Shown here piece after piece: positions 1 to 9,042 of a stretch of 64,000 nt of DNA; position 1 is the stretch's first letter; every line of letters begins with the position of its first letter. Source of the DNA: Streptomyces spororaveus (GTDB lineage Bacteria > Actinomycetota > Actinomycetes > Streptomycetales > Streptomycetaceae). Below the pieces are notes generated by a model that was not told the origin of the DNA, searched no databases, and worked only from the letters and a program-made list of their open reading frames with translations. Position numbers and translations under genes: made by a program. The stretch is taken from NCBI RefSeq assembly GCF_016755875.1, contig NZ_BNED01000005.1, positions 3,389,001 to 3,453,000 of the forward strand. Direction: 5' to 3'.

Positions 1-63
1 CCGGTCAGGGGCCGGAAGTACCAGATCGGCGCTGGTGACAGCGATGGCGGTCGGCACGCGCAT
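1..63 (-). CDS. Possible 5' end of a gene leaving the window
   Basis: An ATG at position 63 on the minus strand opens a frame of exactly 21 codons to the window edge with no stop, reading MRVPTAIAVTSADLVLPAPD and one more residue. Purine-rich GGGGGA sequence lies just upstream. The fragment is too short to assign a family, and an open frame of this length is common by chance at this GC content. It would be divergent from the chitinase gene. Confidence 0.3.
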   Translation of the reverse strand, partial: MRVPTAIAVTSADLVLPAPDR

Positions 64-373
64 TCCCCCGTTCCCCCGCGTACGCCCCCGTACGCCCAGT
101 ACGCCGCGGGCCGTTCACGTGCCCGGCGCGCGCTCGGCACGGACCTGACGCGGACTCGGCACGGTGGAGGTACGGACCTCTCGCGTCCGCTCCCGCACTG
201 CGCGACCGCATCCGATCGACCCGCTCCCCCCTTGCCCCAGCACCATATCCGCGTCACCCCTGGCAGGGCAGGGCCTTGGGGATTCCCGTGCTGCCGGCAC
301 CTGTCCCGGGGGTCGGAAACCCGGACAACAGGGATCGCATAGCGGGCCATTTCAAGCCACATCGCGAAGACTC
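64..373. other. Intergenic stretch left of the chitinase promoter
   Basis: No supported gene is seen here. The open frame running in from 164 is only the upstream extension of the chitinase frame: it lacks a signal peptide at its own start and is Pro/Arg/Ser-rich. Confidence 0.5.
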
Positions 374-399
374 TTGACACGGGGATTGGTCTGGACCAA
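374..399 (+). promoter_or_regulatory. Chitinase promoter with DasR-type (dre) operator
   Basis: A TTGACA hexamer (374-379) is followed at 386-399 by TTGGTCTGGACCAA, a palindrome with 6-bp arms around a TG centre. The core TGGTCTGGACCA differs at one base from the dre consensus TGGTCTAGACCA bound by the GntR-family repressor DasR, which controls chitin and N-acetylglucosamine genes in Streptomyces. It lies about 86 bp before the start codon, where a repressor would cover the promoter. The promoter reading is inference; the palindrome is seen directly. Confidence 0.75.
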
Positions 400-484
400 C
401 TTGGCAGCCAACGCCGTGAGGCGGACCCACCCCACTCGGTCCGCCTCTTCCCACACCCCTTTTCCTCCCCCCACCGGAGCCCAC

Positions 485-2188
485 GTGAACCGCATACGCT
501 CCCTCGCCCTCCCCATCGCCGTCACCCTGACCGCGGGCGCCCTGTCCGCCCTGGCCGCCGGTACCGCACAGGCCGCCGACGTGAACGTCGCTCGCAACGG
601 CGGCTTCGAGTCGGGTCTGGCCAACTGGTCCTGCACCGGCGGAACCGGCGCCTCCGTCTCCTCGCCCGTCTACGCCGGATCCGGCGCCCTCAAGGCCACC
701 CCGGCGGGCCAGGACAACGCCCGCTGCAGCCAGACCGTCACGGTCAAGCCGAACTCGACGTACACCCTGAGTACGCAGGTCCAGGGCAGCTACGTCTACC
801 TCGGCGCGACCGGGACCGGCACCCAGGACGTCTCCACCTGGACCCCCGGATCGGGCTCCGGCTGGCAGAAGCTCTCCACCACCTTCACCACCGGCCCCAG
901 CACCACCCAGGTCACCGTCTACACGCACGGCTGGTACGGCCAGCCGGCGTACGTCGTGGACGAGTTCAGCGTCTTCGGCCCGGACGGCGGAGGCGGCACC
1001 GACCCCGGCCCGTCCGTCCCCGGCGCCCCGGCCGGGGCGGCCGTTTCCGGCCAGAGCGCGAACGCCCTCACCCTTTCGTGGAACGCGGTCGGCTCGGCCA
1101 CCGGCTACTACGTGTACCAGGACGGCGTCCGCGTCAGGACCGTGACCGGCGGCGCCGCCTCCGCCCAGATCACCGGGCTCGCCGCCGCCACCTCGTACTC
1201 CTTCCAGGTGAGCGCGTACAACGCGGCGGGCGAGGGCCCGAAGTCCGCACCCGTGACCGGCACCACCACCGGCACCGACCCGGGTCCGGGCCCCGGCCCG
1301 GGGGTCCCCAGGCACGCCCTGACCGGCTACTGGCAGAACTTCAACAACGGCGCGACCGTCCAGAGGATCTCCGACGTCTCGGCTCAGTACGACATCATCG
1401 CCGTCTCCTTCGCCGACGCGACCACCACGCCCGGAGCCATCACCTTCAACCTCGACTCGGCCGGCCTCGGCGGCTACACGGTCGCCCAGTTCAAGGCCGA
1501 CATCGCCGCGAAGAAGGCGGCCGGCACGTCGGTGATCCTCTCCATCGGCGGCGAGAAGGGGACCATCACGGTCAACGACCCGGCCTCCGCGAACAACCTC
1601 GCGAACTCCGCGTACGCCCTGATGCAGGAGTACGGGTTCACCGGGATCGACATCGACCTGGAGAACGGCCTGAACCCCACCTACATGACGCAGGCCCTGC
1701 GCTCGCTGTCGTCGAAGGCGGGCTCCTCGCTCGTCATCACCATGGCCCCGCAGACGATCGACATGCAGTCCACGCAGGGCGGCTACTTCAAGACGGCGCT
1801 GAACATCAAGGACATCCTCACCGTCGTCAACATGCAGTACTACAACAGCGGCTCGATGAACGGCTGCGACGGCAAGGTCTACTCCCAGGGCTCGGTGGAC
1901 TTCCTCACCGCGCTCGCCTGCATCCAGCTGGAGGGCGGCCTCGACCCCTCGCAGGTGGGCATCGGCGTCCCGGCCTCTCCCAGCGGCGCCGGCAGCGGCT
2001 ACGTGTCCCCGACCGTCGTGGGCAACGCCCTGGACTGCCTGACCAGGGGGACGAACTGCGGCTCCTTCAAGCCGTCGAAGACCTACCCGGGTCTGCGAGG
2101 TGCGATGACCTGGTCGACCAACTGGGACGCCAAGGCGGGTAGTGCTTGGTCGAACTCGGTGGGTCCCAAGGTCCACGGGCTCCCGTAG
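485..2188 (+). CDS. Secreted GH18 chitinase with CBM and fibronectin type III domain
   Basis: Hydrolyses beta-1,4 bonds in chitin outside the cell. The GTG at 485 is chosen because it puts a Sec signal peptide at the N-terminus (MNRIRSLALPIAVTLTAG... cleaved after AQA, about residue 30). A CenC-like carbohydrate-binding module covers roughly residues 31-155 (NGGFESGLANW). A Gly/Pro linker follows, then an FnIII domain at about 178-265, a second Pro-Gly linker, and a GH18 barrel from about 275 to the end at 567. The catalytic signature reads TGIDIDLEN: the acid Glu and the two preceding Asp are present, but the first Asp of DxxDxDxE is Thr. The upstream dre site indicates induction by chitin breakdown products. 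Confidence 0.93.
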   Translation: MNRIRSLALPIAVTLTAGALSALAAGTAQAADVNVARNGGFESGLANWSCTGGTGASVSSPVYAGSGALKATPAGQDNARCSQTVTVKPNSTYTLSTQVQGSYVYLGATGTGTQDVSTWTPGSGSGWQKLSTTFTTGPSTTQVTVYTHGWYGQPAYVVDEFSVFGPDGGGGTDPGPSVPGAPAGAAVSGQSANALTLSWNAVGSATGYYVYQDGVRVRTVTGGAASAQITGLAAATSYSFQVSAYNAAGEGPKSAPVTGTTTGTDPGPGPGPGVPRHALTGYWQNFNNGATVQRISDVSAQYDIIAVSFADATTTPGAITFNLDSAGLGGYTVAQFKADIAAKKAAGTSVILSIGGEKGTITVNDPASANNLANSAYALMQEYGFTGIDIDLENGLNPTYMTQALRSLSSKAGSSLVITMAPQTIDMQSTQGGYFKTALNIKDILTVVNMQYYNSGSMNGCDGKVYSQGSVDFLTALACIQLEGGLDPSQVGIGVPASPSGAGSGYVSPTVVGNALDCLTRGTNCGSFKPSKTYPGLRGAMTWSTNWDAKAGSAWSNSVGPKVHGLP

Positions 2189-2313
2189 GCGGTACGTGTG
2201 GGGGTGGCCGGATCGGTACGGCCTGCACAGGGTGTCCTTGACCGGGACATGCCACGAGAGCACGCTGTGCGCGTCCGCACGGCTACCCCCACACTCCCGA
2301 CCCAGGAGAACGC

Positions 2314-3651
2314 ATGCGGCTCCATACCCGCCGGAGGGCCGCCGTCACGGCGGCCCTGCTGGCGCTCGCGCTGGGCGCACCCGCCTACGGCATGAGCGCG
2401 ACGGCTTCACCTCCGCCCACCCCTTCCACCGCCACCCAGGACGAGGCGATCATCCAGTACCGGATCCACGGCCCGTCCACCCCCGAGGACCGCACCGCCC
2501 TGCTCCGTACGGGCGTCTCGATCGACGAGGTGGACGACCACACGGTCGTGGTCAGCGCCGACACCATGCAGGCCAGGAAGCTCAAGGAGCTCGGCTACCG
2601 GCTGACGGCCCTGCCCGGACCCCCGGACCGTTCGCTGCCGGGGATCGCGGCGAGCCCTATGGACTTCCCCTCGGCGGACTCGAAGTACCACAACTACGCC
2701 GAGGCCACGGCGGAGATCAACCAGCTCGTCGCGCAGTACCCCGCGATCGCGAGCAAGCAGGTGATCGGGAAGTCGTACCAAGGCCGGGACCTCTTCGCCA
2801 TCAAGATCAGCGACAACGTCGCGACGGACGAGGCCGAGCCCGAGGTGCTCTTCACCGCCCACCAGCACGCGCGCGAGCACCTGACCGTCGAGATGGCCCT
2901 GTACCTGCTCAAGGAGTTCACCTCCAAGTTCGGCAGCGACTCCCGGATCACCAACGCGGTCAACGGCCGGGAGATCTGGATCGTCCCGGACCTCAACCCG
3001 GACGGCGGCGAGTACGACATCGCCACCGGCTCCTACCGCTCCTGGCGCAAGAACCGGCAGCCCAACTCCGGCTCCTCCTACGTCGGCACGGACCTCAACC
3101 GGAACTGGGACTACAAGTGGGGCTGCTGCGGCGGCTCCAGCAGCAGCAAGAGCTCCGAGACCTACCGCGGTCCGTCCGCCGCCTCGGCCCCCGAGGTGAA
3201 GGTGGTCTCCGACTTCGTACGCAGCCGGGTCGTCGGCGGCAAGCAGCAGATCAAGGCCGCCATCGACTTCCACACCTACAGCGAGCTCGTCCTGTGGCCC
3301 TTCGGCTACACCTACAACGACACCGCCCCGGGCCTGACCGCCGACGACCTCGCCGTCTACAAGAAGATCGGCACCAGCATGGCGTCGAGCAACGGCTACA
3401 CGCCGGAGCAGTCGAGCGACCTGTACATCACCGACGGGACGATCGACGACTGGCTGTGGGGCAACCAGAAGATCTTCGCCTACACCTTCGAGATGTACCC
3501 GGAGAGCGGCGGCGGCGGCTTCTACCCGCCCGACGAGGTCATCGACCGCGAGACCGCCCGCAACAAGGACGCCGTGCTCCAACTGCTGGAGAACGCGGAC
3601 TGCATGTACCGCTCCATCGGCAAGGAAGCCCAGTACTGCGCGGCGCCGTGA
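2314..3651 (+). CDS. Secreted M14 zinc carboxypeptidase
   Basis: Removes C-terminal residues from peptides extracellularly, like carboxypeptidase SG of S. griseus. The 445-residue precursor has an Arg-rich Sec signal peptide ([20 protein letters not shown]), a propeptide to about residue 115, and a peptidase_M14 domain. Zinc ligands are visible in [11 protein letters not shown] (HxxE) and in IDFHTYSE. The substrate-binding motif is [13 protein letters not shown], and the catalytic Glu is in [10 protein letters not shown] Cys pair (WGCCGG) lies in the substrate loop. AGGAGA precedes the ATG by 4 bp. It probably acts with the chitinase in exploiting polymeric nutrients, though it has no dre site of its own. 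Confidence 0.93.
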   Translation: MRLHTRRRAAVTAALLALALGAPAYGMSATASPPPTPSTATQDEAIIQYRIHGPSTPEDRTALLRTGVSIDEVDDHTVVVSADTMQARKLKELGYRLTALPGPPDRSLPGIAASPMDFPSADSKYHNYAEATAEINQLVAQYPAIASKQVIGKSYQGRDLFAIKISDNVATDEAEPEVLFTAHQHAREHLTVEMALYLLKEFTSKFGSDSRITNAVNGREIWIVPDLNPDGGEYDIATGSYRSWRKNRQPNSGSSYVGTDLNRNWDYKWGCCGGSSSSKSSETYRGPSAASAPEVKVVSDFVRSRVVGGKQQIKAAIDFHTYSELVLWPFGYTYNDTAPGLTADDLAVYKKIGTSMASSNGYTPEQSSDLYITDGTIDDWLWGNQKIFAYTFEMYPESGGGGFYPPDEVIDRETARNKDAVLQLLENADCMYRSIGKEAQYCAAP

Positions 3652-3670
3652 GCGTGCGCGGCAGGTGAAA

Positions 3671-3700
3671 GGGGGCGCCCCACCGCCAGGGGGGCGCCCC
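3671..3700. terminator. Hairpin between convergent genes
   Basis: Two GGGGCGCCCC-type blocks separated by a short spacer can fold into a GC-rich stem between the convergent carboxypeptidase and ridA genes. There is no T tract, as is usual for Streptomyces. Confidence 0.45.
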
Positions 3701-3731
3701 GCCCGCGTGTCCCGCCGGGGACGGACCCGGG

Positions 3732-4142
3732 TCAGCCCAGGACGGCGAGGGCGTCGATCTCGATGAGCAGCCCGGCCGGCAGTCCCACGTACACCGTGGT
3801 GCGGGCGGCGGGGGCCTCCTTCAGGCCCTGCTCCTCGAAGTAGCCGTTGTAGATGCCGTTCATCTCGGCGAAGTGCCCGGTGTCGGTGAGGTAGACGCGG
3901 ATCATCATCACGTCGTCCCAGCCCGCACCGCCGGCCTCCAGGACGGAGCGGACGTTCTCCAGCGTCTGGAGGGTCTGCTCGCGCAGGGTCGGCCCGGCGG
4001 GGGTGGGCGGCTGCCCGTCGACGTGCGGGAGGAAGCCGACCTGGCCGGCGACCTGGAGGATGTTCCCCTTCCGCACGCCGTGCGAGAACCTCGCGGGCGG
4101 GGTGGTGTGGGTGCCGGGGGTGACGGCGGTCTTCTCGGTCAC
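3732..4142 (-). CDS. RidA family enamine/imine deaminase
   Basis: A 136-residue protein of the YjgF/YER057c/UK114 family, whose members hydrolyse reactive enamine/imine intermediates released by PLP enzymes. Visible family features are GNILQVAGQVGF near the start, QTLQTLENVRSVLEAGG in the middle, and the C-terminal VGLPAGLLIEIDALAV segment. The usual substrate-binding Arg in a (S)R(T) context appears as PAARTTVYVG. The start is GTG at 4142, overlapping the TGA of the IclR gene as GTGA, so the two are translationally coupled. Next to a PLP-dependent D-amino-acid enzyme, it likely detoxifies the dehydroamino acids that enzyme makes. Confidence 0.9.
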   Translation of the reverse strand: MTEKTAVTPGTHTTPPARFSHGVRKGNILQVAGQVGFLPHVDGQPPTPAGPTLREQTLQTLENVRSVLEAGGAGWDDVMMIRVYLTDTGHFAEMNGIYNGYFEEQGLKEAPAARTTVYVGLPAGLLIEIDALAVLG

Positions 4143-4891
4143 GTGCGCTCCTGTGCTCCTGAGTAGTCCTGGCTGATGGCCTCCGCGGTACGCAGCACCT
4201 GCGGCAGCAGTGCGAGCAGCCCCTCGGCGCCGACGACCACACCGGGCGCGGACACCGACAGGGCGGCGGCCACGCGCCCGTCCGGCCCGCGCACCGGCGC
4301 CCCGAGGCAGTTGATGGACTCCTCGTGGCCGCCGAGGTCGGTGGCCCAGCCCTGCTCGCGTACGAGGTCCAGTTCGCGCAGGAAGGCCGCCGCGTCCGGG
4401 GTGGAGCGGGCGGTGTAGCGGGGGTACTCGATCCGGTCCGCGAGGGCGCGGCGCTCGGCCTCCGGCAGGTCGGCGAGGAGCAGCTTGGCCACGGCGGCGA
4501 CGGTGAGGGGCACGGGCCTGCCGATGCGGGAGTACATGCGGACCGGGTAGCGGCTGTCGACCTTGTCGACGTACACCACCTCGTCGTCCTGGTGGAGGGC
4601 GAGGTGAACGGTGTGCCCGGTGGCCCGGTTCAGCTCGACGAGGTGGGGGTGCGCGATCTCCCGGACGTCCAGGTTCTCGATGGCCTCGGCGGCGAGCGCG
4701 AAGAGCTGGGCGCCGAGGCGGTAGCGGCCGTCCGGGAGGCGGCAGACGAAGCCGCGCTCGTGCAGGGTGCGCAGGAGGCGCAGCGCGGTGCTCTTGTGCA
4801 CACCCAGCTCGTCGGCGACCTCGCCGAGCGAGGCCGGGCCGCGCGCGAGCAAGGGCAGGATGGTGAGCGCGCGCTCCACCGACTGGCTCAT
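4139..4891 (-). CDS. IclR family transcriptional regulator
   Basis: A 250-residue regulator with an N-terminal winged helix (SQSVERALTILPLLAR ... GVHKSTALRLLRTL, about residues 5-65) and a C-terminal IclR effector domain (VYVDKVDS ... INCLGAPVRGPDGRVAAALSVS). The ATG at 4891 is preceded by AGAGGA. A GTG at 4915 with GGAGG just upstream would add eight residues and cannot be excluded. It is the first gene of the minus-strand pair with ridA and is divergent from the D-amino-acid genes, the usual layout for a local regulator. The palindrome at 4995-5010 is its likely operator. Confidence 0.9.
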   Translation of the reverse strand: MSQSVERALTILPLLARGPASLGEVADELGVHKSTALRLLRTLHERGFVCRLPDGRYRLGAQLFALAAEAIENLDVREIAHPHLVELNRATGHTVHLALHQDDEVVYVDKVDSRYPVRMYSRIGRPVPLTVAAVAKLLLADLPEAERRALADRIEYPRYTARSTPDAAAFLRELDLVREQGWATDLGGHEESINCLGAPVRGPDGRVAAALSVSAPGVVVGAEGLLALLPQVLRTAEAISQDYSGAQERT

Positions 4892-4994
4892 GCCGCGTCC
4901 TCTCGTGACCGTCACCGCGCCTCCGGCTCCGCCGGAGCACCGGGCAGCGTTGACCCACCGTCACCCGGGATGTTAGACAGCATGCAGCGGTACA

Positions 4995-5010
4995 TGCAAC
5001 GACCGTTGCA
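4995..5010. promoter_or_regulatory. Palindromic operator candidate for the IclR regulator
   Basis: TGCAACG-AC-CGTTGCA is a perfect 7+2+7 inverted repeat in the 147-bp divergent intergenic region, 29 bp before the ATG of the D-threonine-aldolase-like gene. Additional TGCA/CGCAAC half-copies lie on both sides (4982-5020). Its position and symmetry fit an IclR-family binding site; that assignment is inference. Confidence 0.6.
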
Positions 5011-5038
5011 CAAAGCGCAACCTCTGGGAGGCATCCGC

Positions 5039-6331
5039 ATGGCCAGCGCCAGCGACCCCGTCAAGGACCTCGCCGACGAGCCGGTCGACCACCGGTTCAA
5101 GGGCCTCCCCCCGGACGCCCAGACGCACGGCCTCACCGTCGGCGAACTCGCCGCCGAGCGCCGCGACCTGTACACCGGCGGCTTCACCACCCCCGTCCTG
5201 ACCCTCGACGCGGACGCGCTGGAGCACAACCTCGCCGCGCTCGGCACCTACGCCGCCCGTCACGACCTGGCCTTCGCCCCGCACGGCAAGACCCCCATGG
5301 CCCCGCAGCTCTTCCGCCGCCAGCTGGAGCACGGCGCGTGGGGCATCACCGTCGCCATGCCCCACCAGGCCCGCGTCTGCCGCGCCTTCGGCATCCGGAC
5401 GATCTTCCTGGCCAATGAGCTGGTCGATGCTCCCGCCCTCCGCTGGGTCGCCGACGAGCTCGCCGCCGACCCCGGCTTCCGGTTCGTCTGCTACGTCGAC
5501 TCCGTCCGCGGGGTCGAGCTGATGGACGCCGCCCTGCAGGGCCACAGCGCCACCCTCGACGTCGTCCTCGAACTCGGCGCCGGAGCCGAGGGGCGCACGG
5601 GGCTCCGTACCGACGACGAATGCCAGGCCGTCGCCCAGGCCGTCGCCGCGTCCCCCGCCCTGCGCCTGGCAGGTGTGGCCGGCTACGAGGCCACCATGCC
5701 CGGCGCCGACGCCGACAGCGTCCGCGCCTGGCTGCACCGCCTCACCGCGCTCGCCGCCGACCTCGACAAGCAGGGCCTCTTCACCGGCACCGGCCTGGAC
5801 GAGGTCATCGTCAGCGCCGGCGGCAGCGAATGGTTCGACGCCGTCGCCGAGGTCTTCGCCGGGATCCCGGAGCTGTCGCTGCCCGTCCTGCCGCTGCTGC
5901 GCTCCGGCGCGTACGTCTCCCACGACCACGGCTGGTACTCGGGCCTGACCCCCTTCAACCGCGTTCCCGAGGAGGGCGGCCTGCTCCCCGCCTTCCGGCT
6001 GTGGACCCAGGTGGTCTCCCGCCCCACGCCCGGCCAGGCCTTCGTCAACGCCGGCAAGCGCGACATCGCCTACGACCTCGGCCTGCCCGAAGTGCTCGCC
6101 GTGCGCAGCGCCCGCGACGGCGTCGAGCGCGCCGCGACCGGAATCCGGGTGACCAAGCTGTCCGACCAGCACGCCTGGGTCGAGACGGACGCCGACGCCA
6201 CCCCGCTGGAGGTCGGCGACTGGGTCTCCCTCGGCATGGCCCACCCCTGCACGATCTTCGAGAAGTGGCCGCTGATCCCGGTCGTCGAGGCCGACGGCGC
6301 CGTCACCGACTACGTCCGCACCTTCTTCTAG
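5039..6331 (+). CDS. PLP-dependent D-threonine aldolase / D-serine dehydratase-like protein
   Basis: A 430-residue fold-type III PLP enzyme. The N-terminal alanine-racemase-like barrel carries the PLP lysine in FAPHGKTPMAP (about residue 82). The C-terminal D-serine-dehydratase-like domain ends with the metal-site motif AHPCTIFEKW. Members act as D-threonine aldolases, D-serine dehydratases or 3-hydroxy-D-aspartate aldolases; the substrate cannot be fixed from sequence. The ATG at 5039 follows GGGAGG by 6 bp. It is 10 bp upstream of the deacylase gene and divergent from iclR/ridA, so the four genes form a D-amino-acid catabolic unit. Confidence 0.88.
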   Translation: MASASDPVKDLADEPVDHRFKGLPPDAQTHGLTVGELAAERRDLYTGGFTTPVLTLDADALEHNLAALGTYAARHDLAFAPHGKTPMAPQLFRRQLEHGAWGITVAMPHQARVCRAFGIRTIFLANELVDAPALRWVADELAADPGFRFVCYVDSVRGVELMDAALQGHSATLDVVLELGAGAEGRTGLRTDDECQAVAQAVAASPALRLAGVAGYEATMPGADADSVRAWLHRLTALAADLDKQGLFTGTGLDEVIVSAGGSEWFDAVAEVFAGIPELSLPVLPLLRSGAYVSHDHGWYSGLTPFNRVPEEGGLLPAFRLWTQVVSRPTPGQAFVNAGKRDIAYDLGLPEVLAVRSARDGVERAATGIRVTKLSDQHAWVETDADATPLEVGDWVSLGMAHPCTIFEKWPLIPVVEADGAVTDYVRTFF

Positions 6332-6341
6332 GCACCGGACG

Positions 6342-7922
6342 GTGGACCTGGTCGTCCGGGGGGCCCGCGTCGTCGACGGCACGGGCGGGCCCTCGTACAC
6401 CGCCGACGTCGGCGTGCACGAGGGCCGGATCGCCGCCGTCGGCAGGCTCTCCGGGGGCCGCGAGACCGTCGACGCGCACGGCCTCGCCCTCGCCCCGGGC
6501 TTCGTCGACATGCACGCCCACAGCGACCTCGCGCTGCTCCGCGACCCGGACCACAGCGCGAAGGCCGCGCAGGGCGTGACCCTCGAAGTCCTCGGCCAGG
6601 ACGGCCTGTCGTACGCACCCGTCGACGAGCGCACCCTCGGCGAGGTGCGGGCCGCCATCGCCGGCTGGAACGGCCCCGGCGACGACATCGACTTCGACTG
6701 GCGCACGGTCGGCGAGTACCTCGACCGGCTGGACCGGGCCCACGGCGGTCAGGGCGTGGCCGTCAACGCCGCCTACCTGGTCCCCCAGGGCACGGTCCGC
6801 GCGTACGCCCTCGGCTGGGACGACCGGCCCGCGACGGGGGCCGAGCTCGACCGGATGCGCCGGCTCGTCGCCGACGGGCTGGCGCAGGGCGCCGTCGGCC
6901 TGTCCTCCGGCCTCACCTACACCCCCGGCATGTACGCCACGGGGGCCGAACTGACCGAGCTGTGCCGGGTCGTGGCCCACTACGGCGGCTACTACTGCCC
7001 GCACCACCGCAGTTACGGCCACGACGCGCTCGCCGCCTACGCCGAGATGGTCACCCTCGCCCGGGAGGCCGGCTGCGCCCTGCACCTCGCGCACGCCACC
7101 ATGAACTTCGCCGAGAACCGCGGCCGGGCACCCGAACTGCTCGCCCTGCTCGACGCGGCCCTGGCCGAGGGCGCCGACATCAGCCTCGACAGCTACCCGT
7201 ACACCCCCGGCTGCACCACCCTCGTCGCGCTCCTGCCCAGCTGGGCGAACGAGGGCGGCCCGGAGGCGGTCCTGGCCCGGCTGCGCGACGACGCCGAGGC
7301 CGACCGGATCCGCCACGCGCTGGAGGTGGAGGGCGCCGACGGCTGTCACGGGGTGCCCGTCGACTGGTCGACGATCGAGATCTCGGGCACCGCCGACCCC
7401 GCCTACGGCCGGTACGTCGGCAGGCGCGTGGACGGCTGGGAGACCGCCCGCGGGCTGCTGCTCGGCGACCGGCTCGCGCCGACGGTCCTCCAGCACGTCG
7501 GAGACGAGGAGAACGTCCGGGCGATCATGCGCCACGGGGTCCACACCGGCGGCTCCGACGGCATCCTCCAGGGCACGAAACCGCACCCGCGCGCCTACAG
7601 CACCTTCCCCCACTACCTCGGCCACTACGTGCGCGAGCTCGGCCTGCTCACCCTGGAGGAGTGCGTGGCGCACCTGGCCGGCCGCCCCGCCGCGCGCCTG
7701 CGGCTGGCCGACCGGGGCCTGGTCCGCGTGGGGTACCGCGCCGACCTCGTGCTGTTCGACCCGGACACGGTCGCGGCCGGGTCCACCTACGAGCGGCCCC
7801 GCGTACTGCCGACCGGTATCCCGTACGTCCTGATCGACGGGCGTTTCGTCGTGCGCGACGGGCGCCGGACGGACGTGCTGGCCGGGCGCTCGGTCCGGCG
7901 AACCGCCCGCGATCTTCGGTAG
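6342..7922 (+). CDS. N-acyl-D-amino-acid deacylase (D-aminoacylase, amidohydrolase family)
   Basis: Releases free D-amino acids from N-acyl-D-amino acids. The 526-residue protein starts with the amidohydrolase beta sandwich (MDLVVRGARVVDGTG). It carries the first metal motif as HAHSD (about residues 57-61), a second His cluster in YYCPHHRSYG, and the catalytic Asp in HTGGSDGILQG. It ends with the returning sandwich GYRADLVLFDPDTV. The GTG start lies 10 bp after the stop of the upstream gene with no clear Shine-Dalgarno, suggesting coupling. Free D-amino acids would be passed to the PLP enzyme. Confidence 0.9.
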   Translation: MDLVVRGARVVDGTGGPSYTADVGVHEGRIAAVGRLSGGRETVDAHGLALAPGFVDMHAHSDLALLRDPDHSAKAAQGVTLEVLGQDGLSYAPVDERTLGEVRAAIAGWNGPGDDIDFDWRTVGEYLDRLDRAHGGQGVAVNAAYLVPQGTVRAYALGWDDRPATGAELDRMRRLVADGLAQGAVGLSSGLTYTPGMYATGAELTELCRVVAHYGGYYCPHHRSYGHDALAAYAEMVTLAREAGCALHLAHATMNFAENRGRAPELLALLDAALAEGADISLDSYPYTPGCTTLVALLPSWANEGGPEAVLARLRDDAEADRIRHALEVEGADGCHGVPVDWSTIEISGTADPAYGRYVGRRVDGWETARGLLLGDRLAPTVLQHVGDEENVRAIMRHGVHTGGSDGILQGTKPHPRAYSTFPHYLGHYVRELGLLTLEECVAHLAGRPAARLRLADRGLVRVGYRADLVLFDPDTVAAGSTYERPRVLPTGIPYVLIDGRFVVRDGRRTDVLAGRSVRRTARDLR

Positions 7923-7936
7923 ATCCGACATCTACG

Positions 7937-8962
7937 ATGGTCGGCATGGTCGCCTTCGCCCTCGCCGCCCTGCTCTTCCTCGCATTCTGCGTGAGCGTCC
8001 GACAGGACCGGCGCCGCTTCCAGAACGCCGTGCTCCTGGGGCTGACCTTCCTCAGCGCGTTCTCCGCGGTGTTCCTCCAGGTCGCCAAGCTGCCCGTCTG
8101 GGCGGCCGTCACGGTCCTCGTCCTCGCCTTCGCCTCACCCGCGCTGGCCTTCCTGGGGCTGGGCGTCTACCTCGTCCGCAACGGCCTGGTCATGATCCGC
8201 AAGGAGGGCTTCCGGCCGGCCAACCTGCTGTCGATGCTCGCGGGCCTCGCGATCTTCTCGCTGATCGCGCTGCTGGTCCTCGTCGGCGTGGTCGGCTCCC
8301 CCCTCCTCGGCGGCATCGCCGGCACGCTCACCGTGGTCGCCGGGTACGTCTCCTTCGTCTTCTTCTGCTTCCTCGGCTACGCCTTCCTCTACGGGCGGAT
8401 CAAGGTCCGTGGCGACGTCGACCACGTGGTGATGCTGGGATCGGGCCTGGTCGGCGGCGACCGCGTGCCGCCGCTGCTGGCCTCGCGGCTGCGCAAGGGG
8501 CAGCAGATCTACGAGGCCCAGCTGGCCCGGAGCGGCCGGCCGCCGGTCCTCCTCGTCTCGGGCGGCAAGGGCTCGGACGAGAAGGTCGCCGAGGCCCGGG
8601 CGATGGCCGACTGGCTGATCGCGCAGGGGGTGCCCGAGCAGCACGTCGTGCTGGAGGACCGCTCCACGACGACCGAGGAGAACATGCTCTTCAGCCGGGA
8701 GATCATGACGGCGCACGACCCGGCCTACCGGTGCGTGGTGGTCACCAACAACTTCCACGCCTTCCGGGCGGCGATGCTCGCCCGCAAGACCGGCGTCAAC
8801 GGGCAGGTCCTGGGATCCCCGACCGCGAAGTACTACGTGCCGAGCGCCACCATCCGCGAGTTCGTCGCGGTCTTCTGGGAGCACCGGGTCGTGAACCTGG
8901 CGATCTGCGGTCTGCTGACCGCCCTCGGCGCGCTCGGCACGCTGGCCGCGGTCCTGGTGTGA
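7937..8962 (+). CDS. Membrane YdcF/SanA/ElyC family (DUF218) protein
   Basis: A 341-residue protein with about five hydrophobic N-terminal segments (residues 4-150) followed by a cytosol- or exterior-facing DUF218 domain. That domain has MLGSGLVGGDRVPPLLASRL, VSGGKGSDEKVAEA, EDRSTTTEENMLFS and VVTNNFHAFRA. A last membrane helix follows. DUF218 proteins are linked to cell envelope integrity and vancomycin sensitivity (SanA/ElyC); the activity is unknown. The start may be ATG 7937 or ATG 7946, neither with a clear ribosome-binding site. It lies 14 bp after the deacylase stop, but its role need not be linked. Confidence 0.85.
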   Translation: MVGMVAFALAALLFLAFCVSVRQDRRRFQNAVLLGLTFLSAFSAVFLQVAKLPVWAAVTVLVLAFASPALAFLGLGVYLVRNGLVMIRKEGFRPANLLSMLAGLAIFSLIALLVLVGVVGSPLLGGIAGTLTVVAGYVSFVFFCFLGYAFLYGRIKVRGDVDHVVMLGSGLVGGDRVPPLLASRLRKGQQIYEAQLARSGRPPVLLVSGGKGSDEKVAEARAMADWLIAQGVPEQHVVLEDRSTTTEENMLFSREIMTAHDPAYRCVVVTNNFHAFRAAMLARKTGVNGQVLGSPTAKYYVPSATIREFVAVFWEHRVVNLAICGLLTALGALGTLAAVLV

Positions 8963-8978
8963 CCCGCGCGCACGCGGA

Positions 8979-9013
8979 GGTGCCGTGACTCCCCCCTTGG
9001 CAGTCACGGCACC
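8979..9013. terminator. Bidirectional terminator hairpin
   Basis: A perfect 12-bp stem (GGTGCCGTGACT with its complement) around an 11-nt loop, between the convergent YdcF-family and streptogrisin genes. Confidence 0.75.
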
Positions 9014-9042
9014 GGTTCCTCGTCCTCGCGCGCTCCGTTCCG

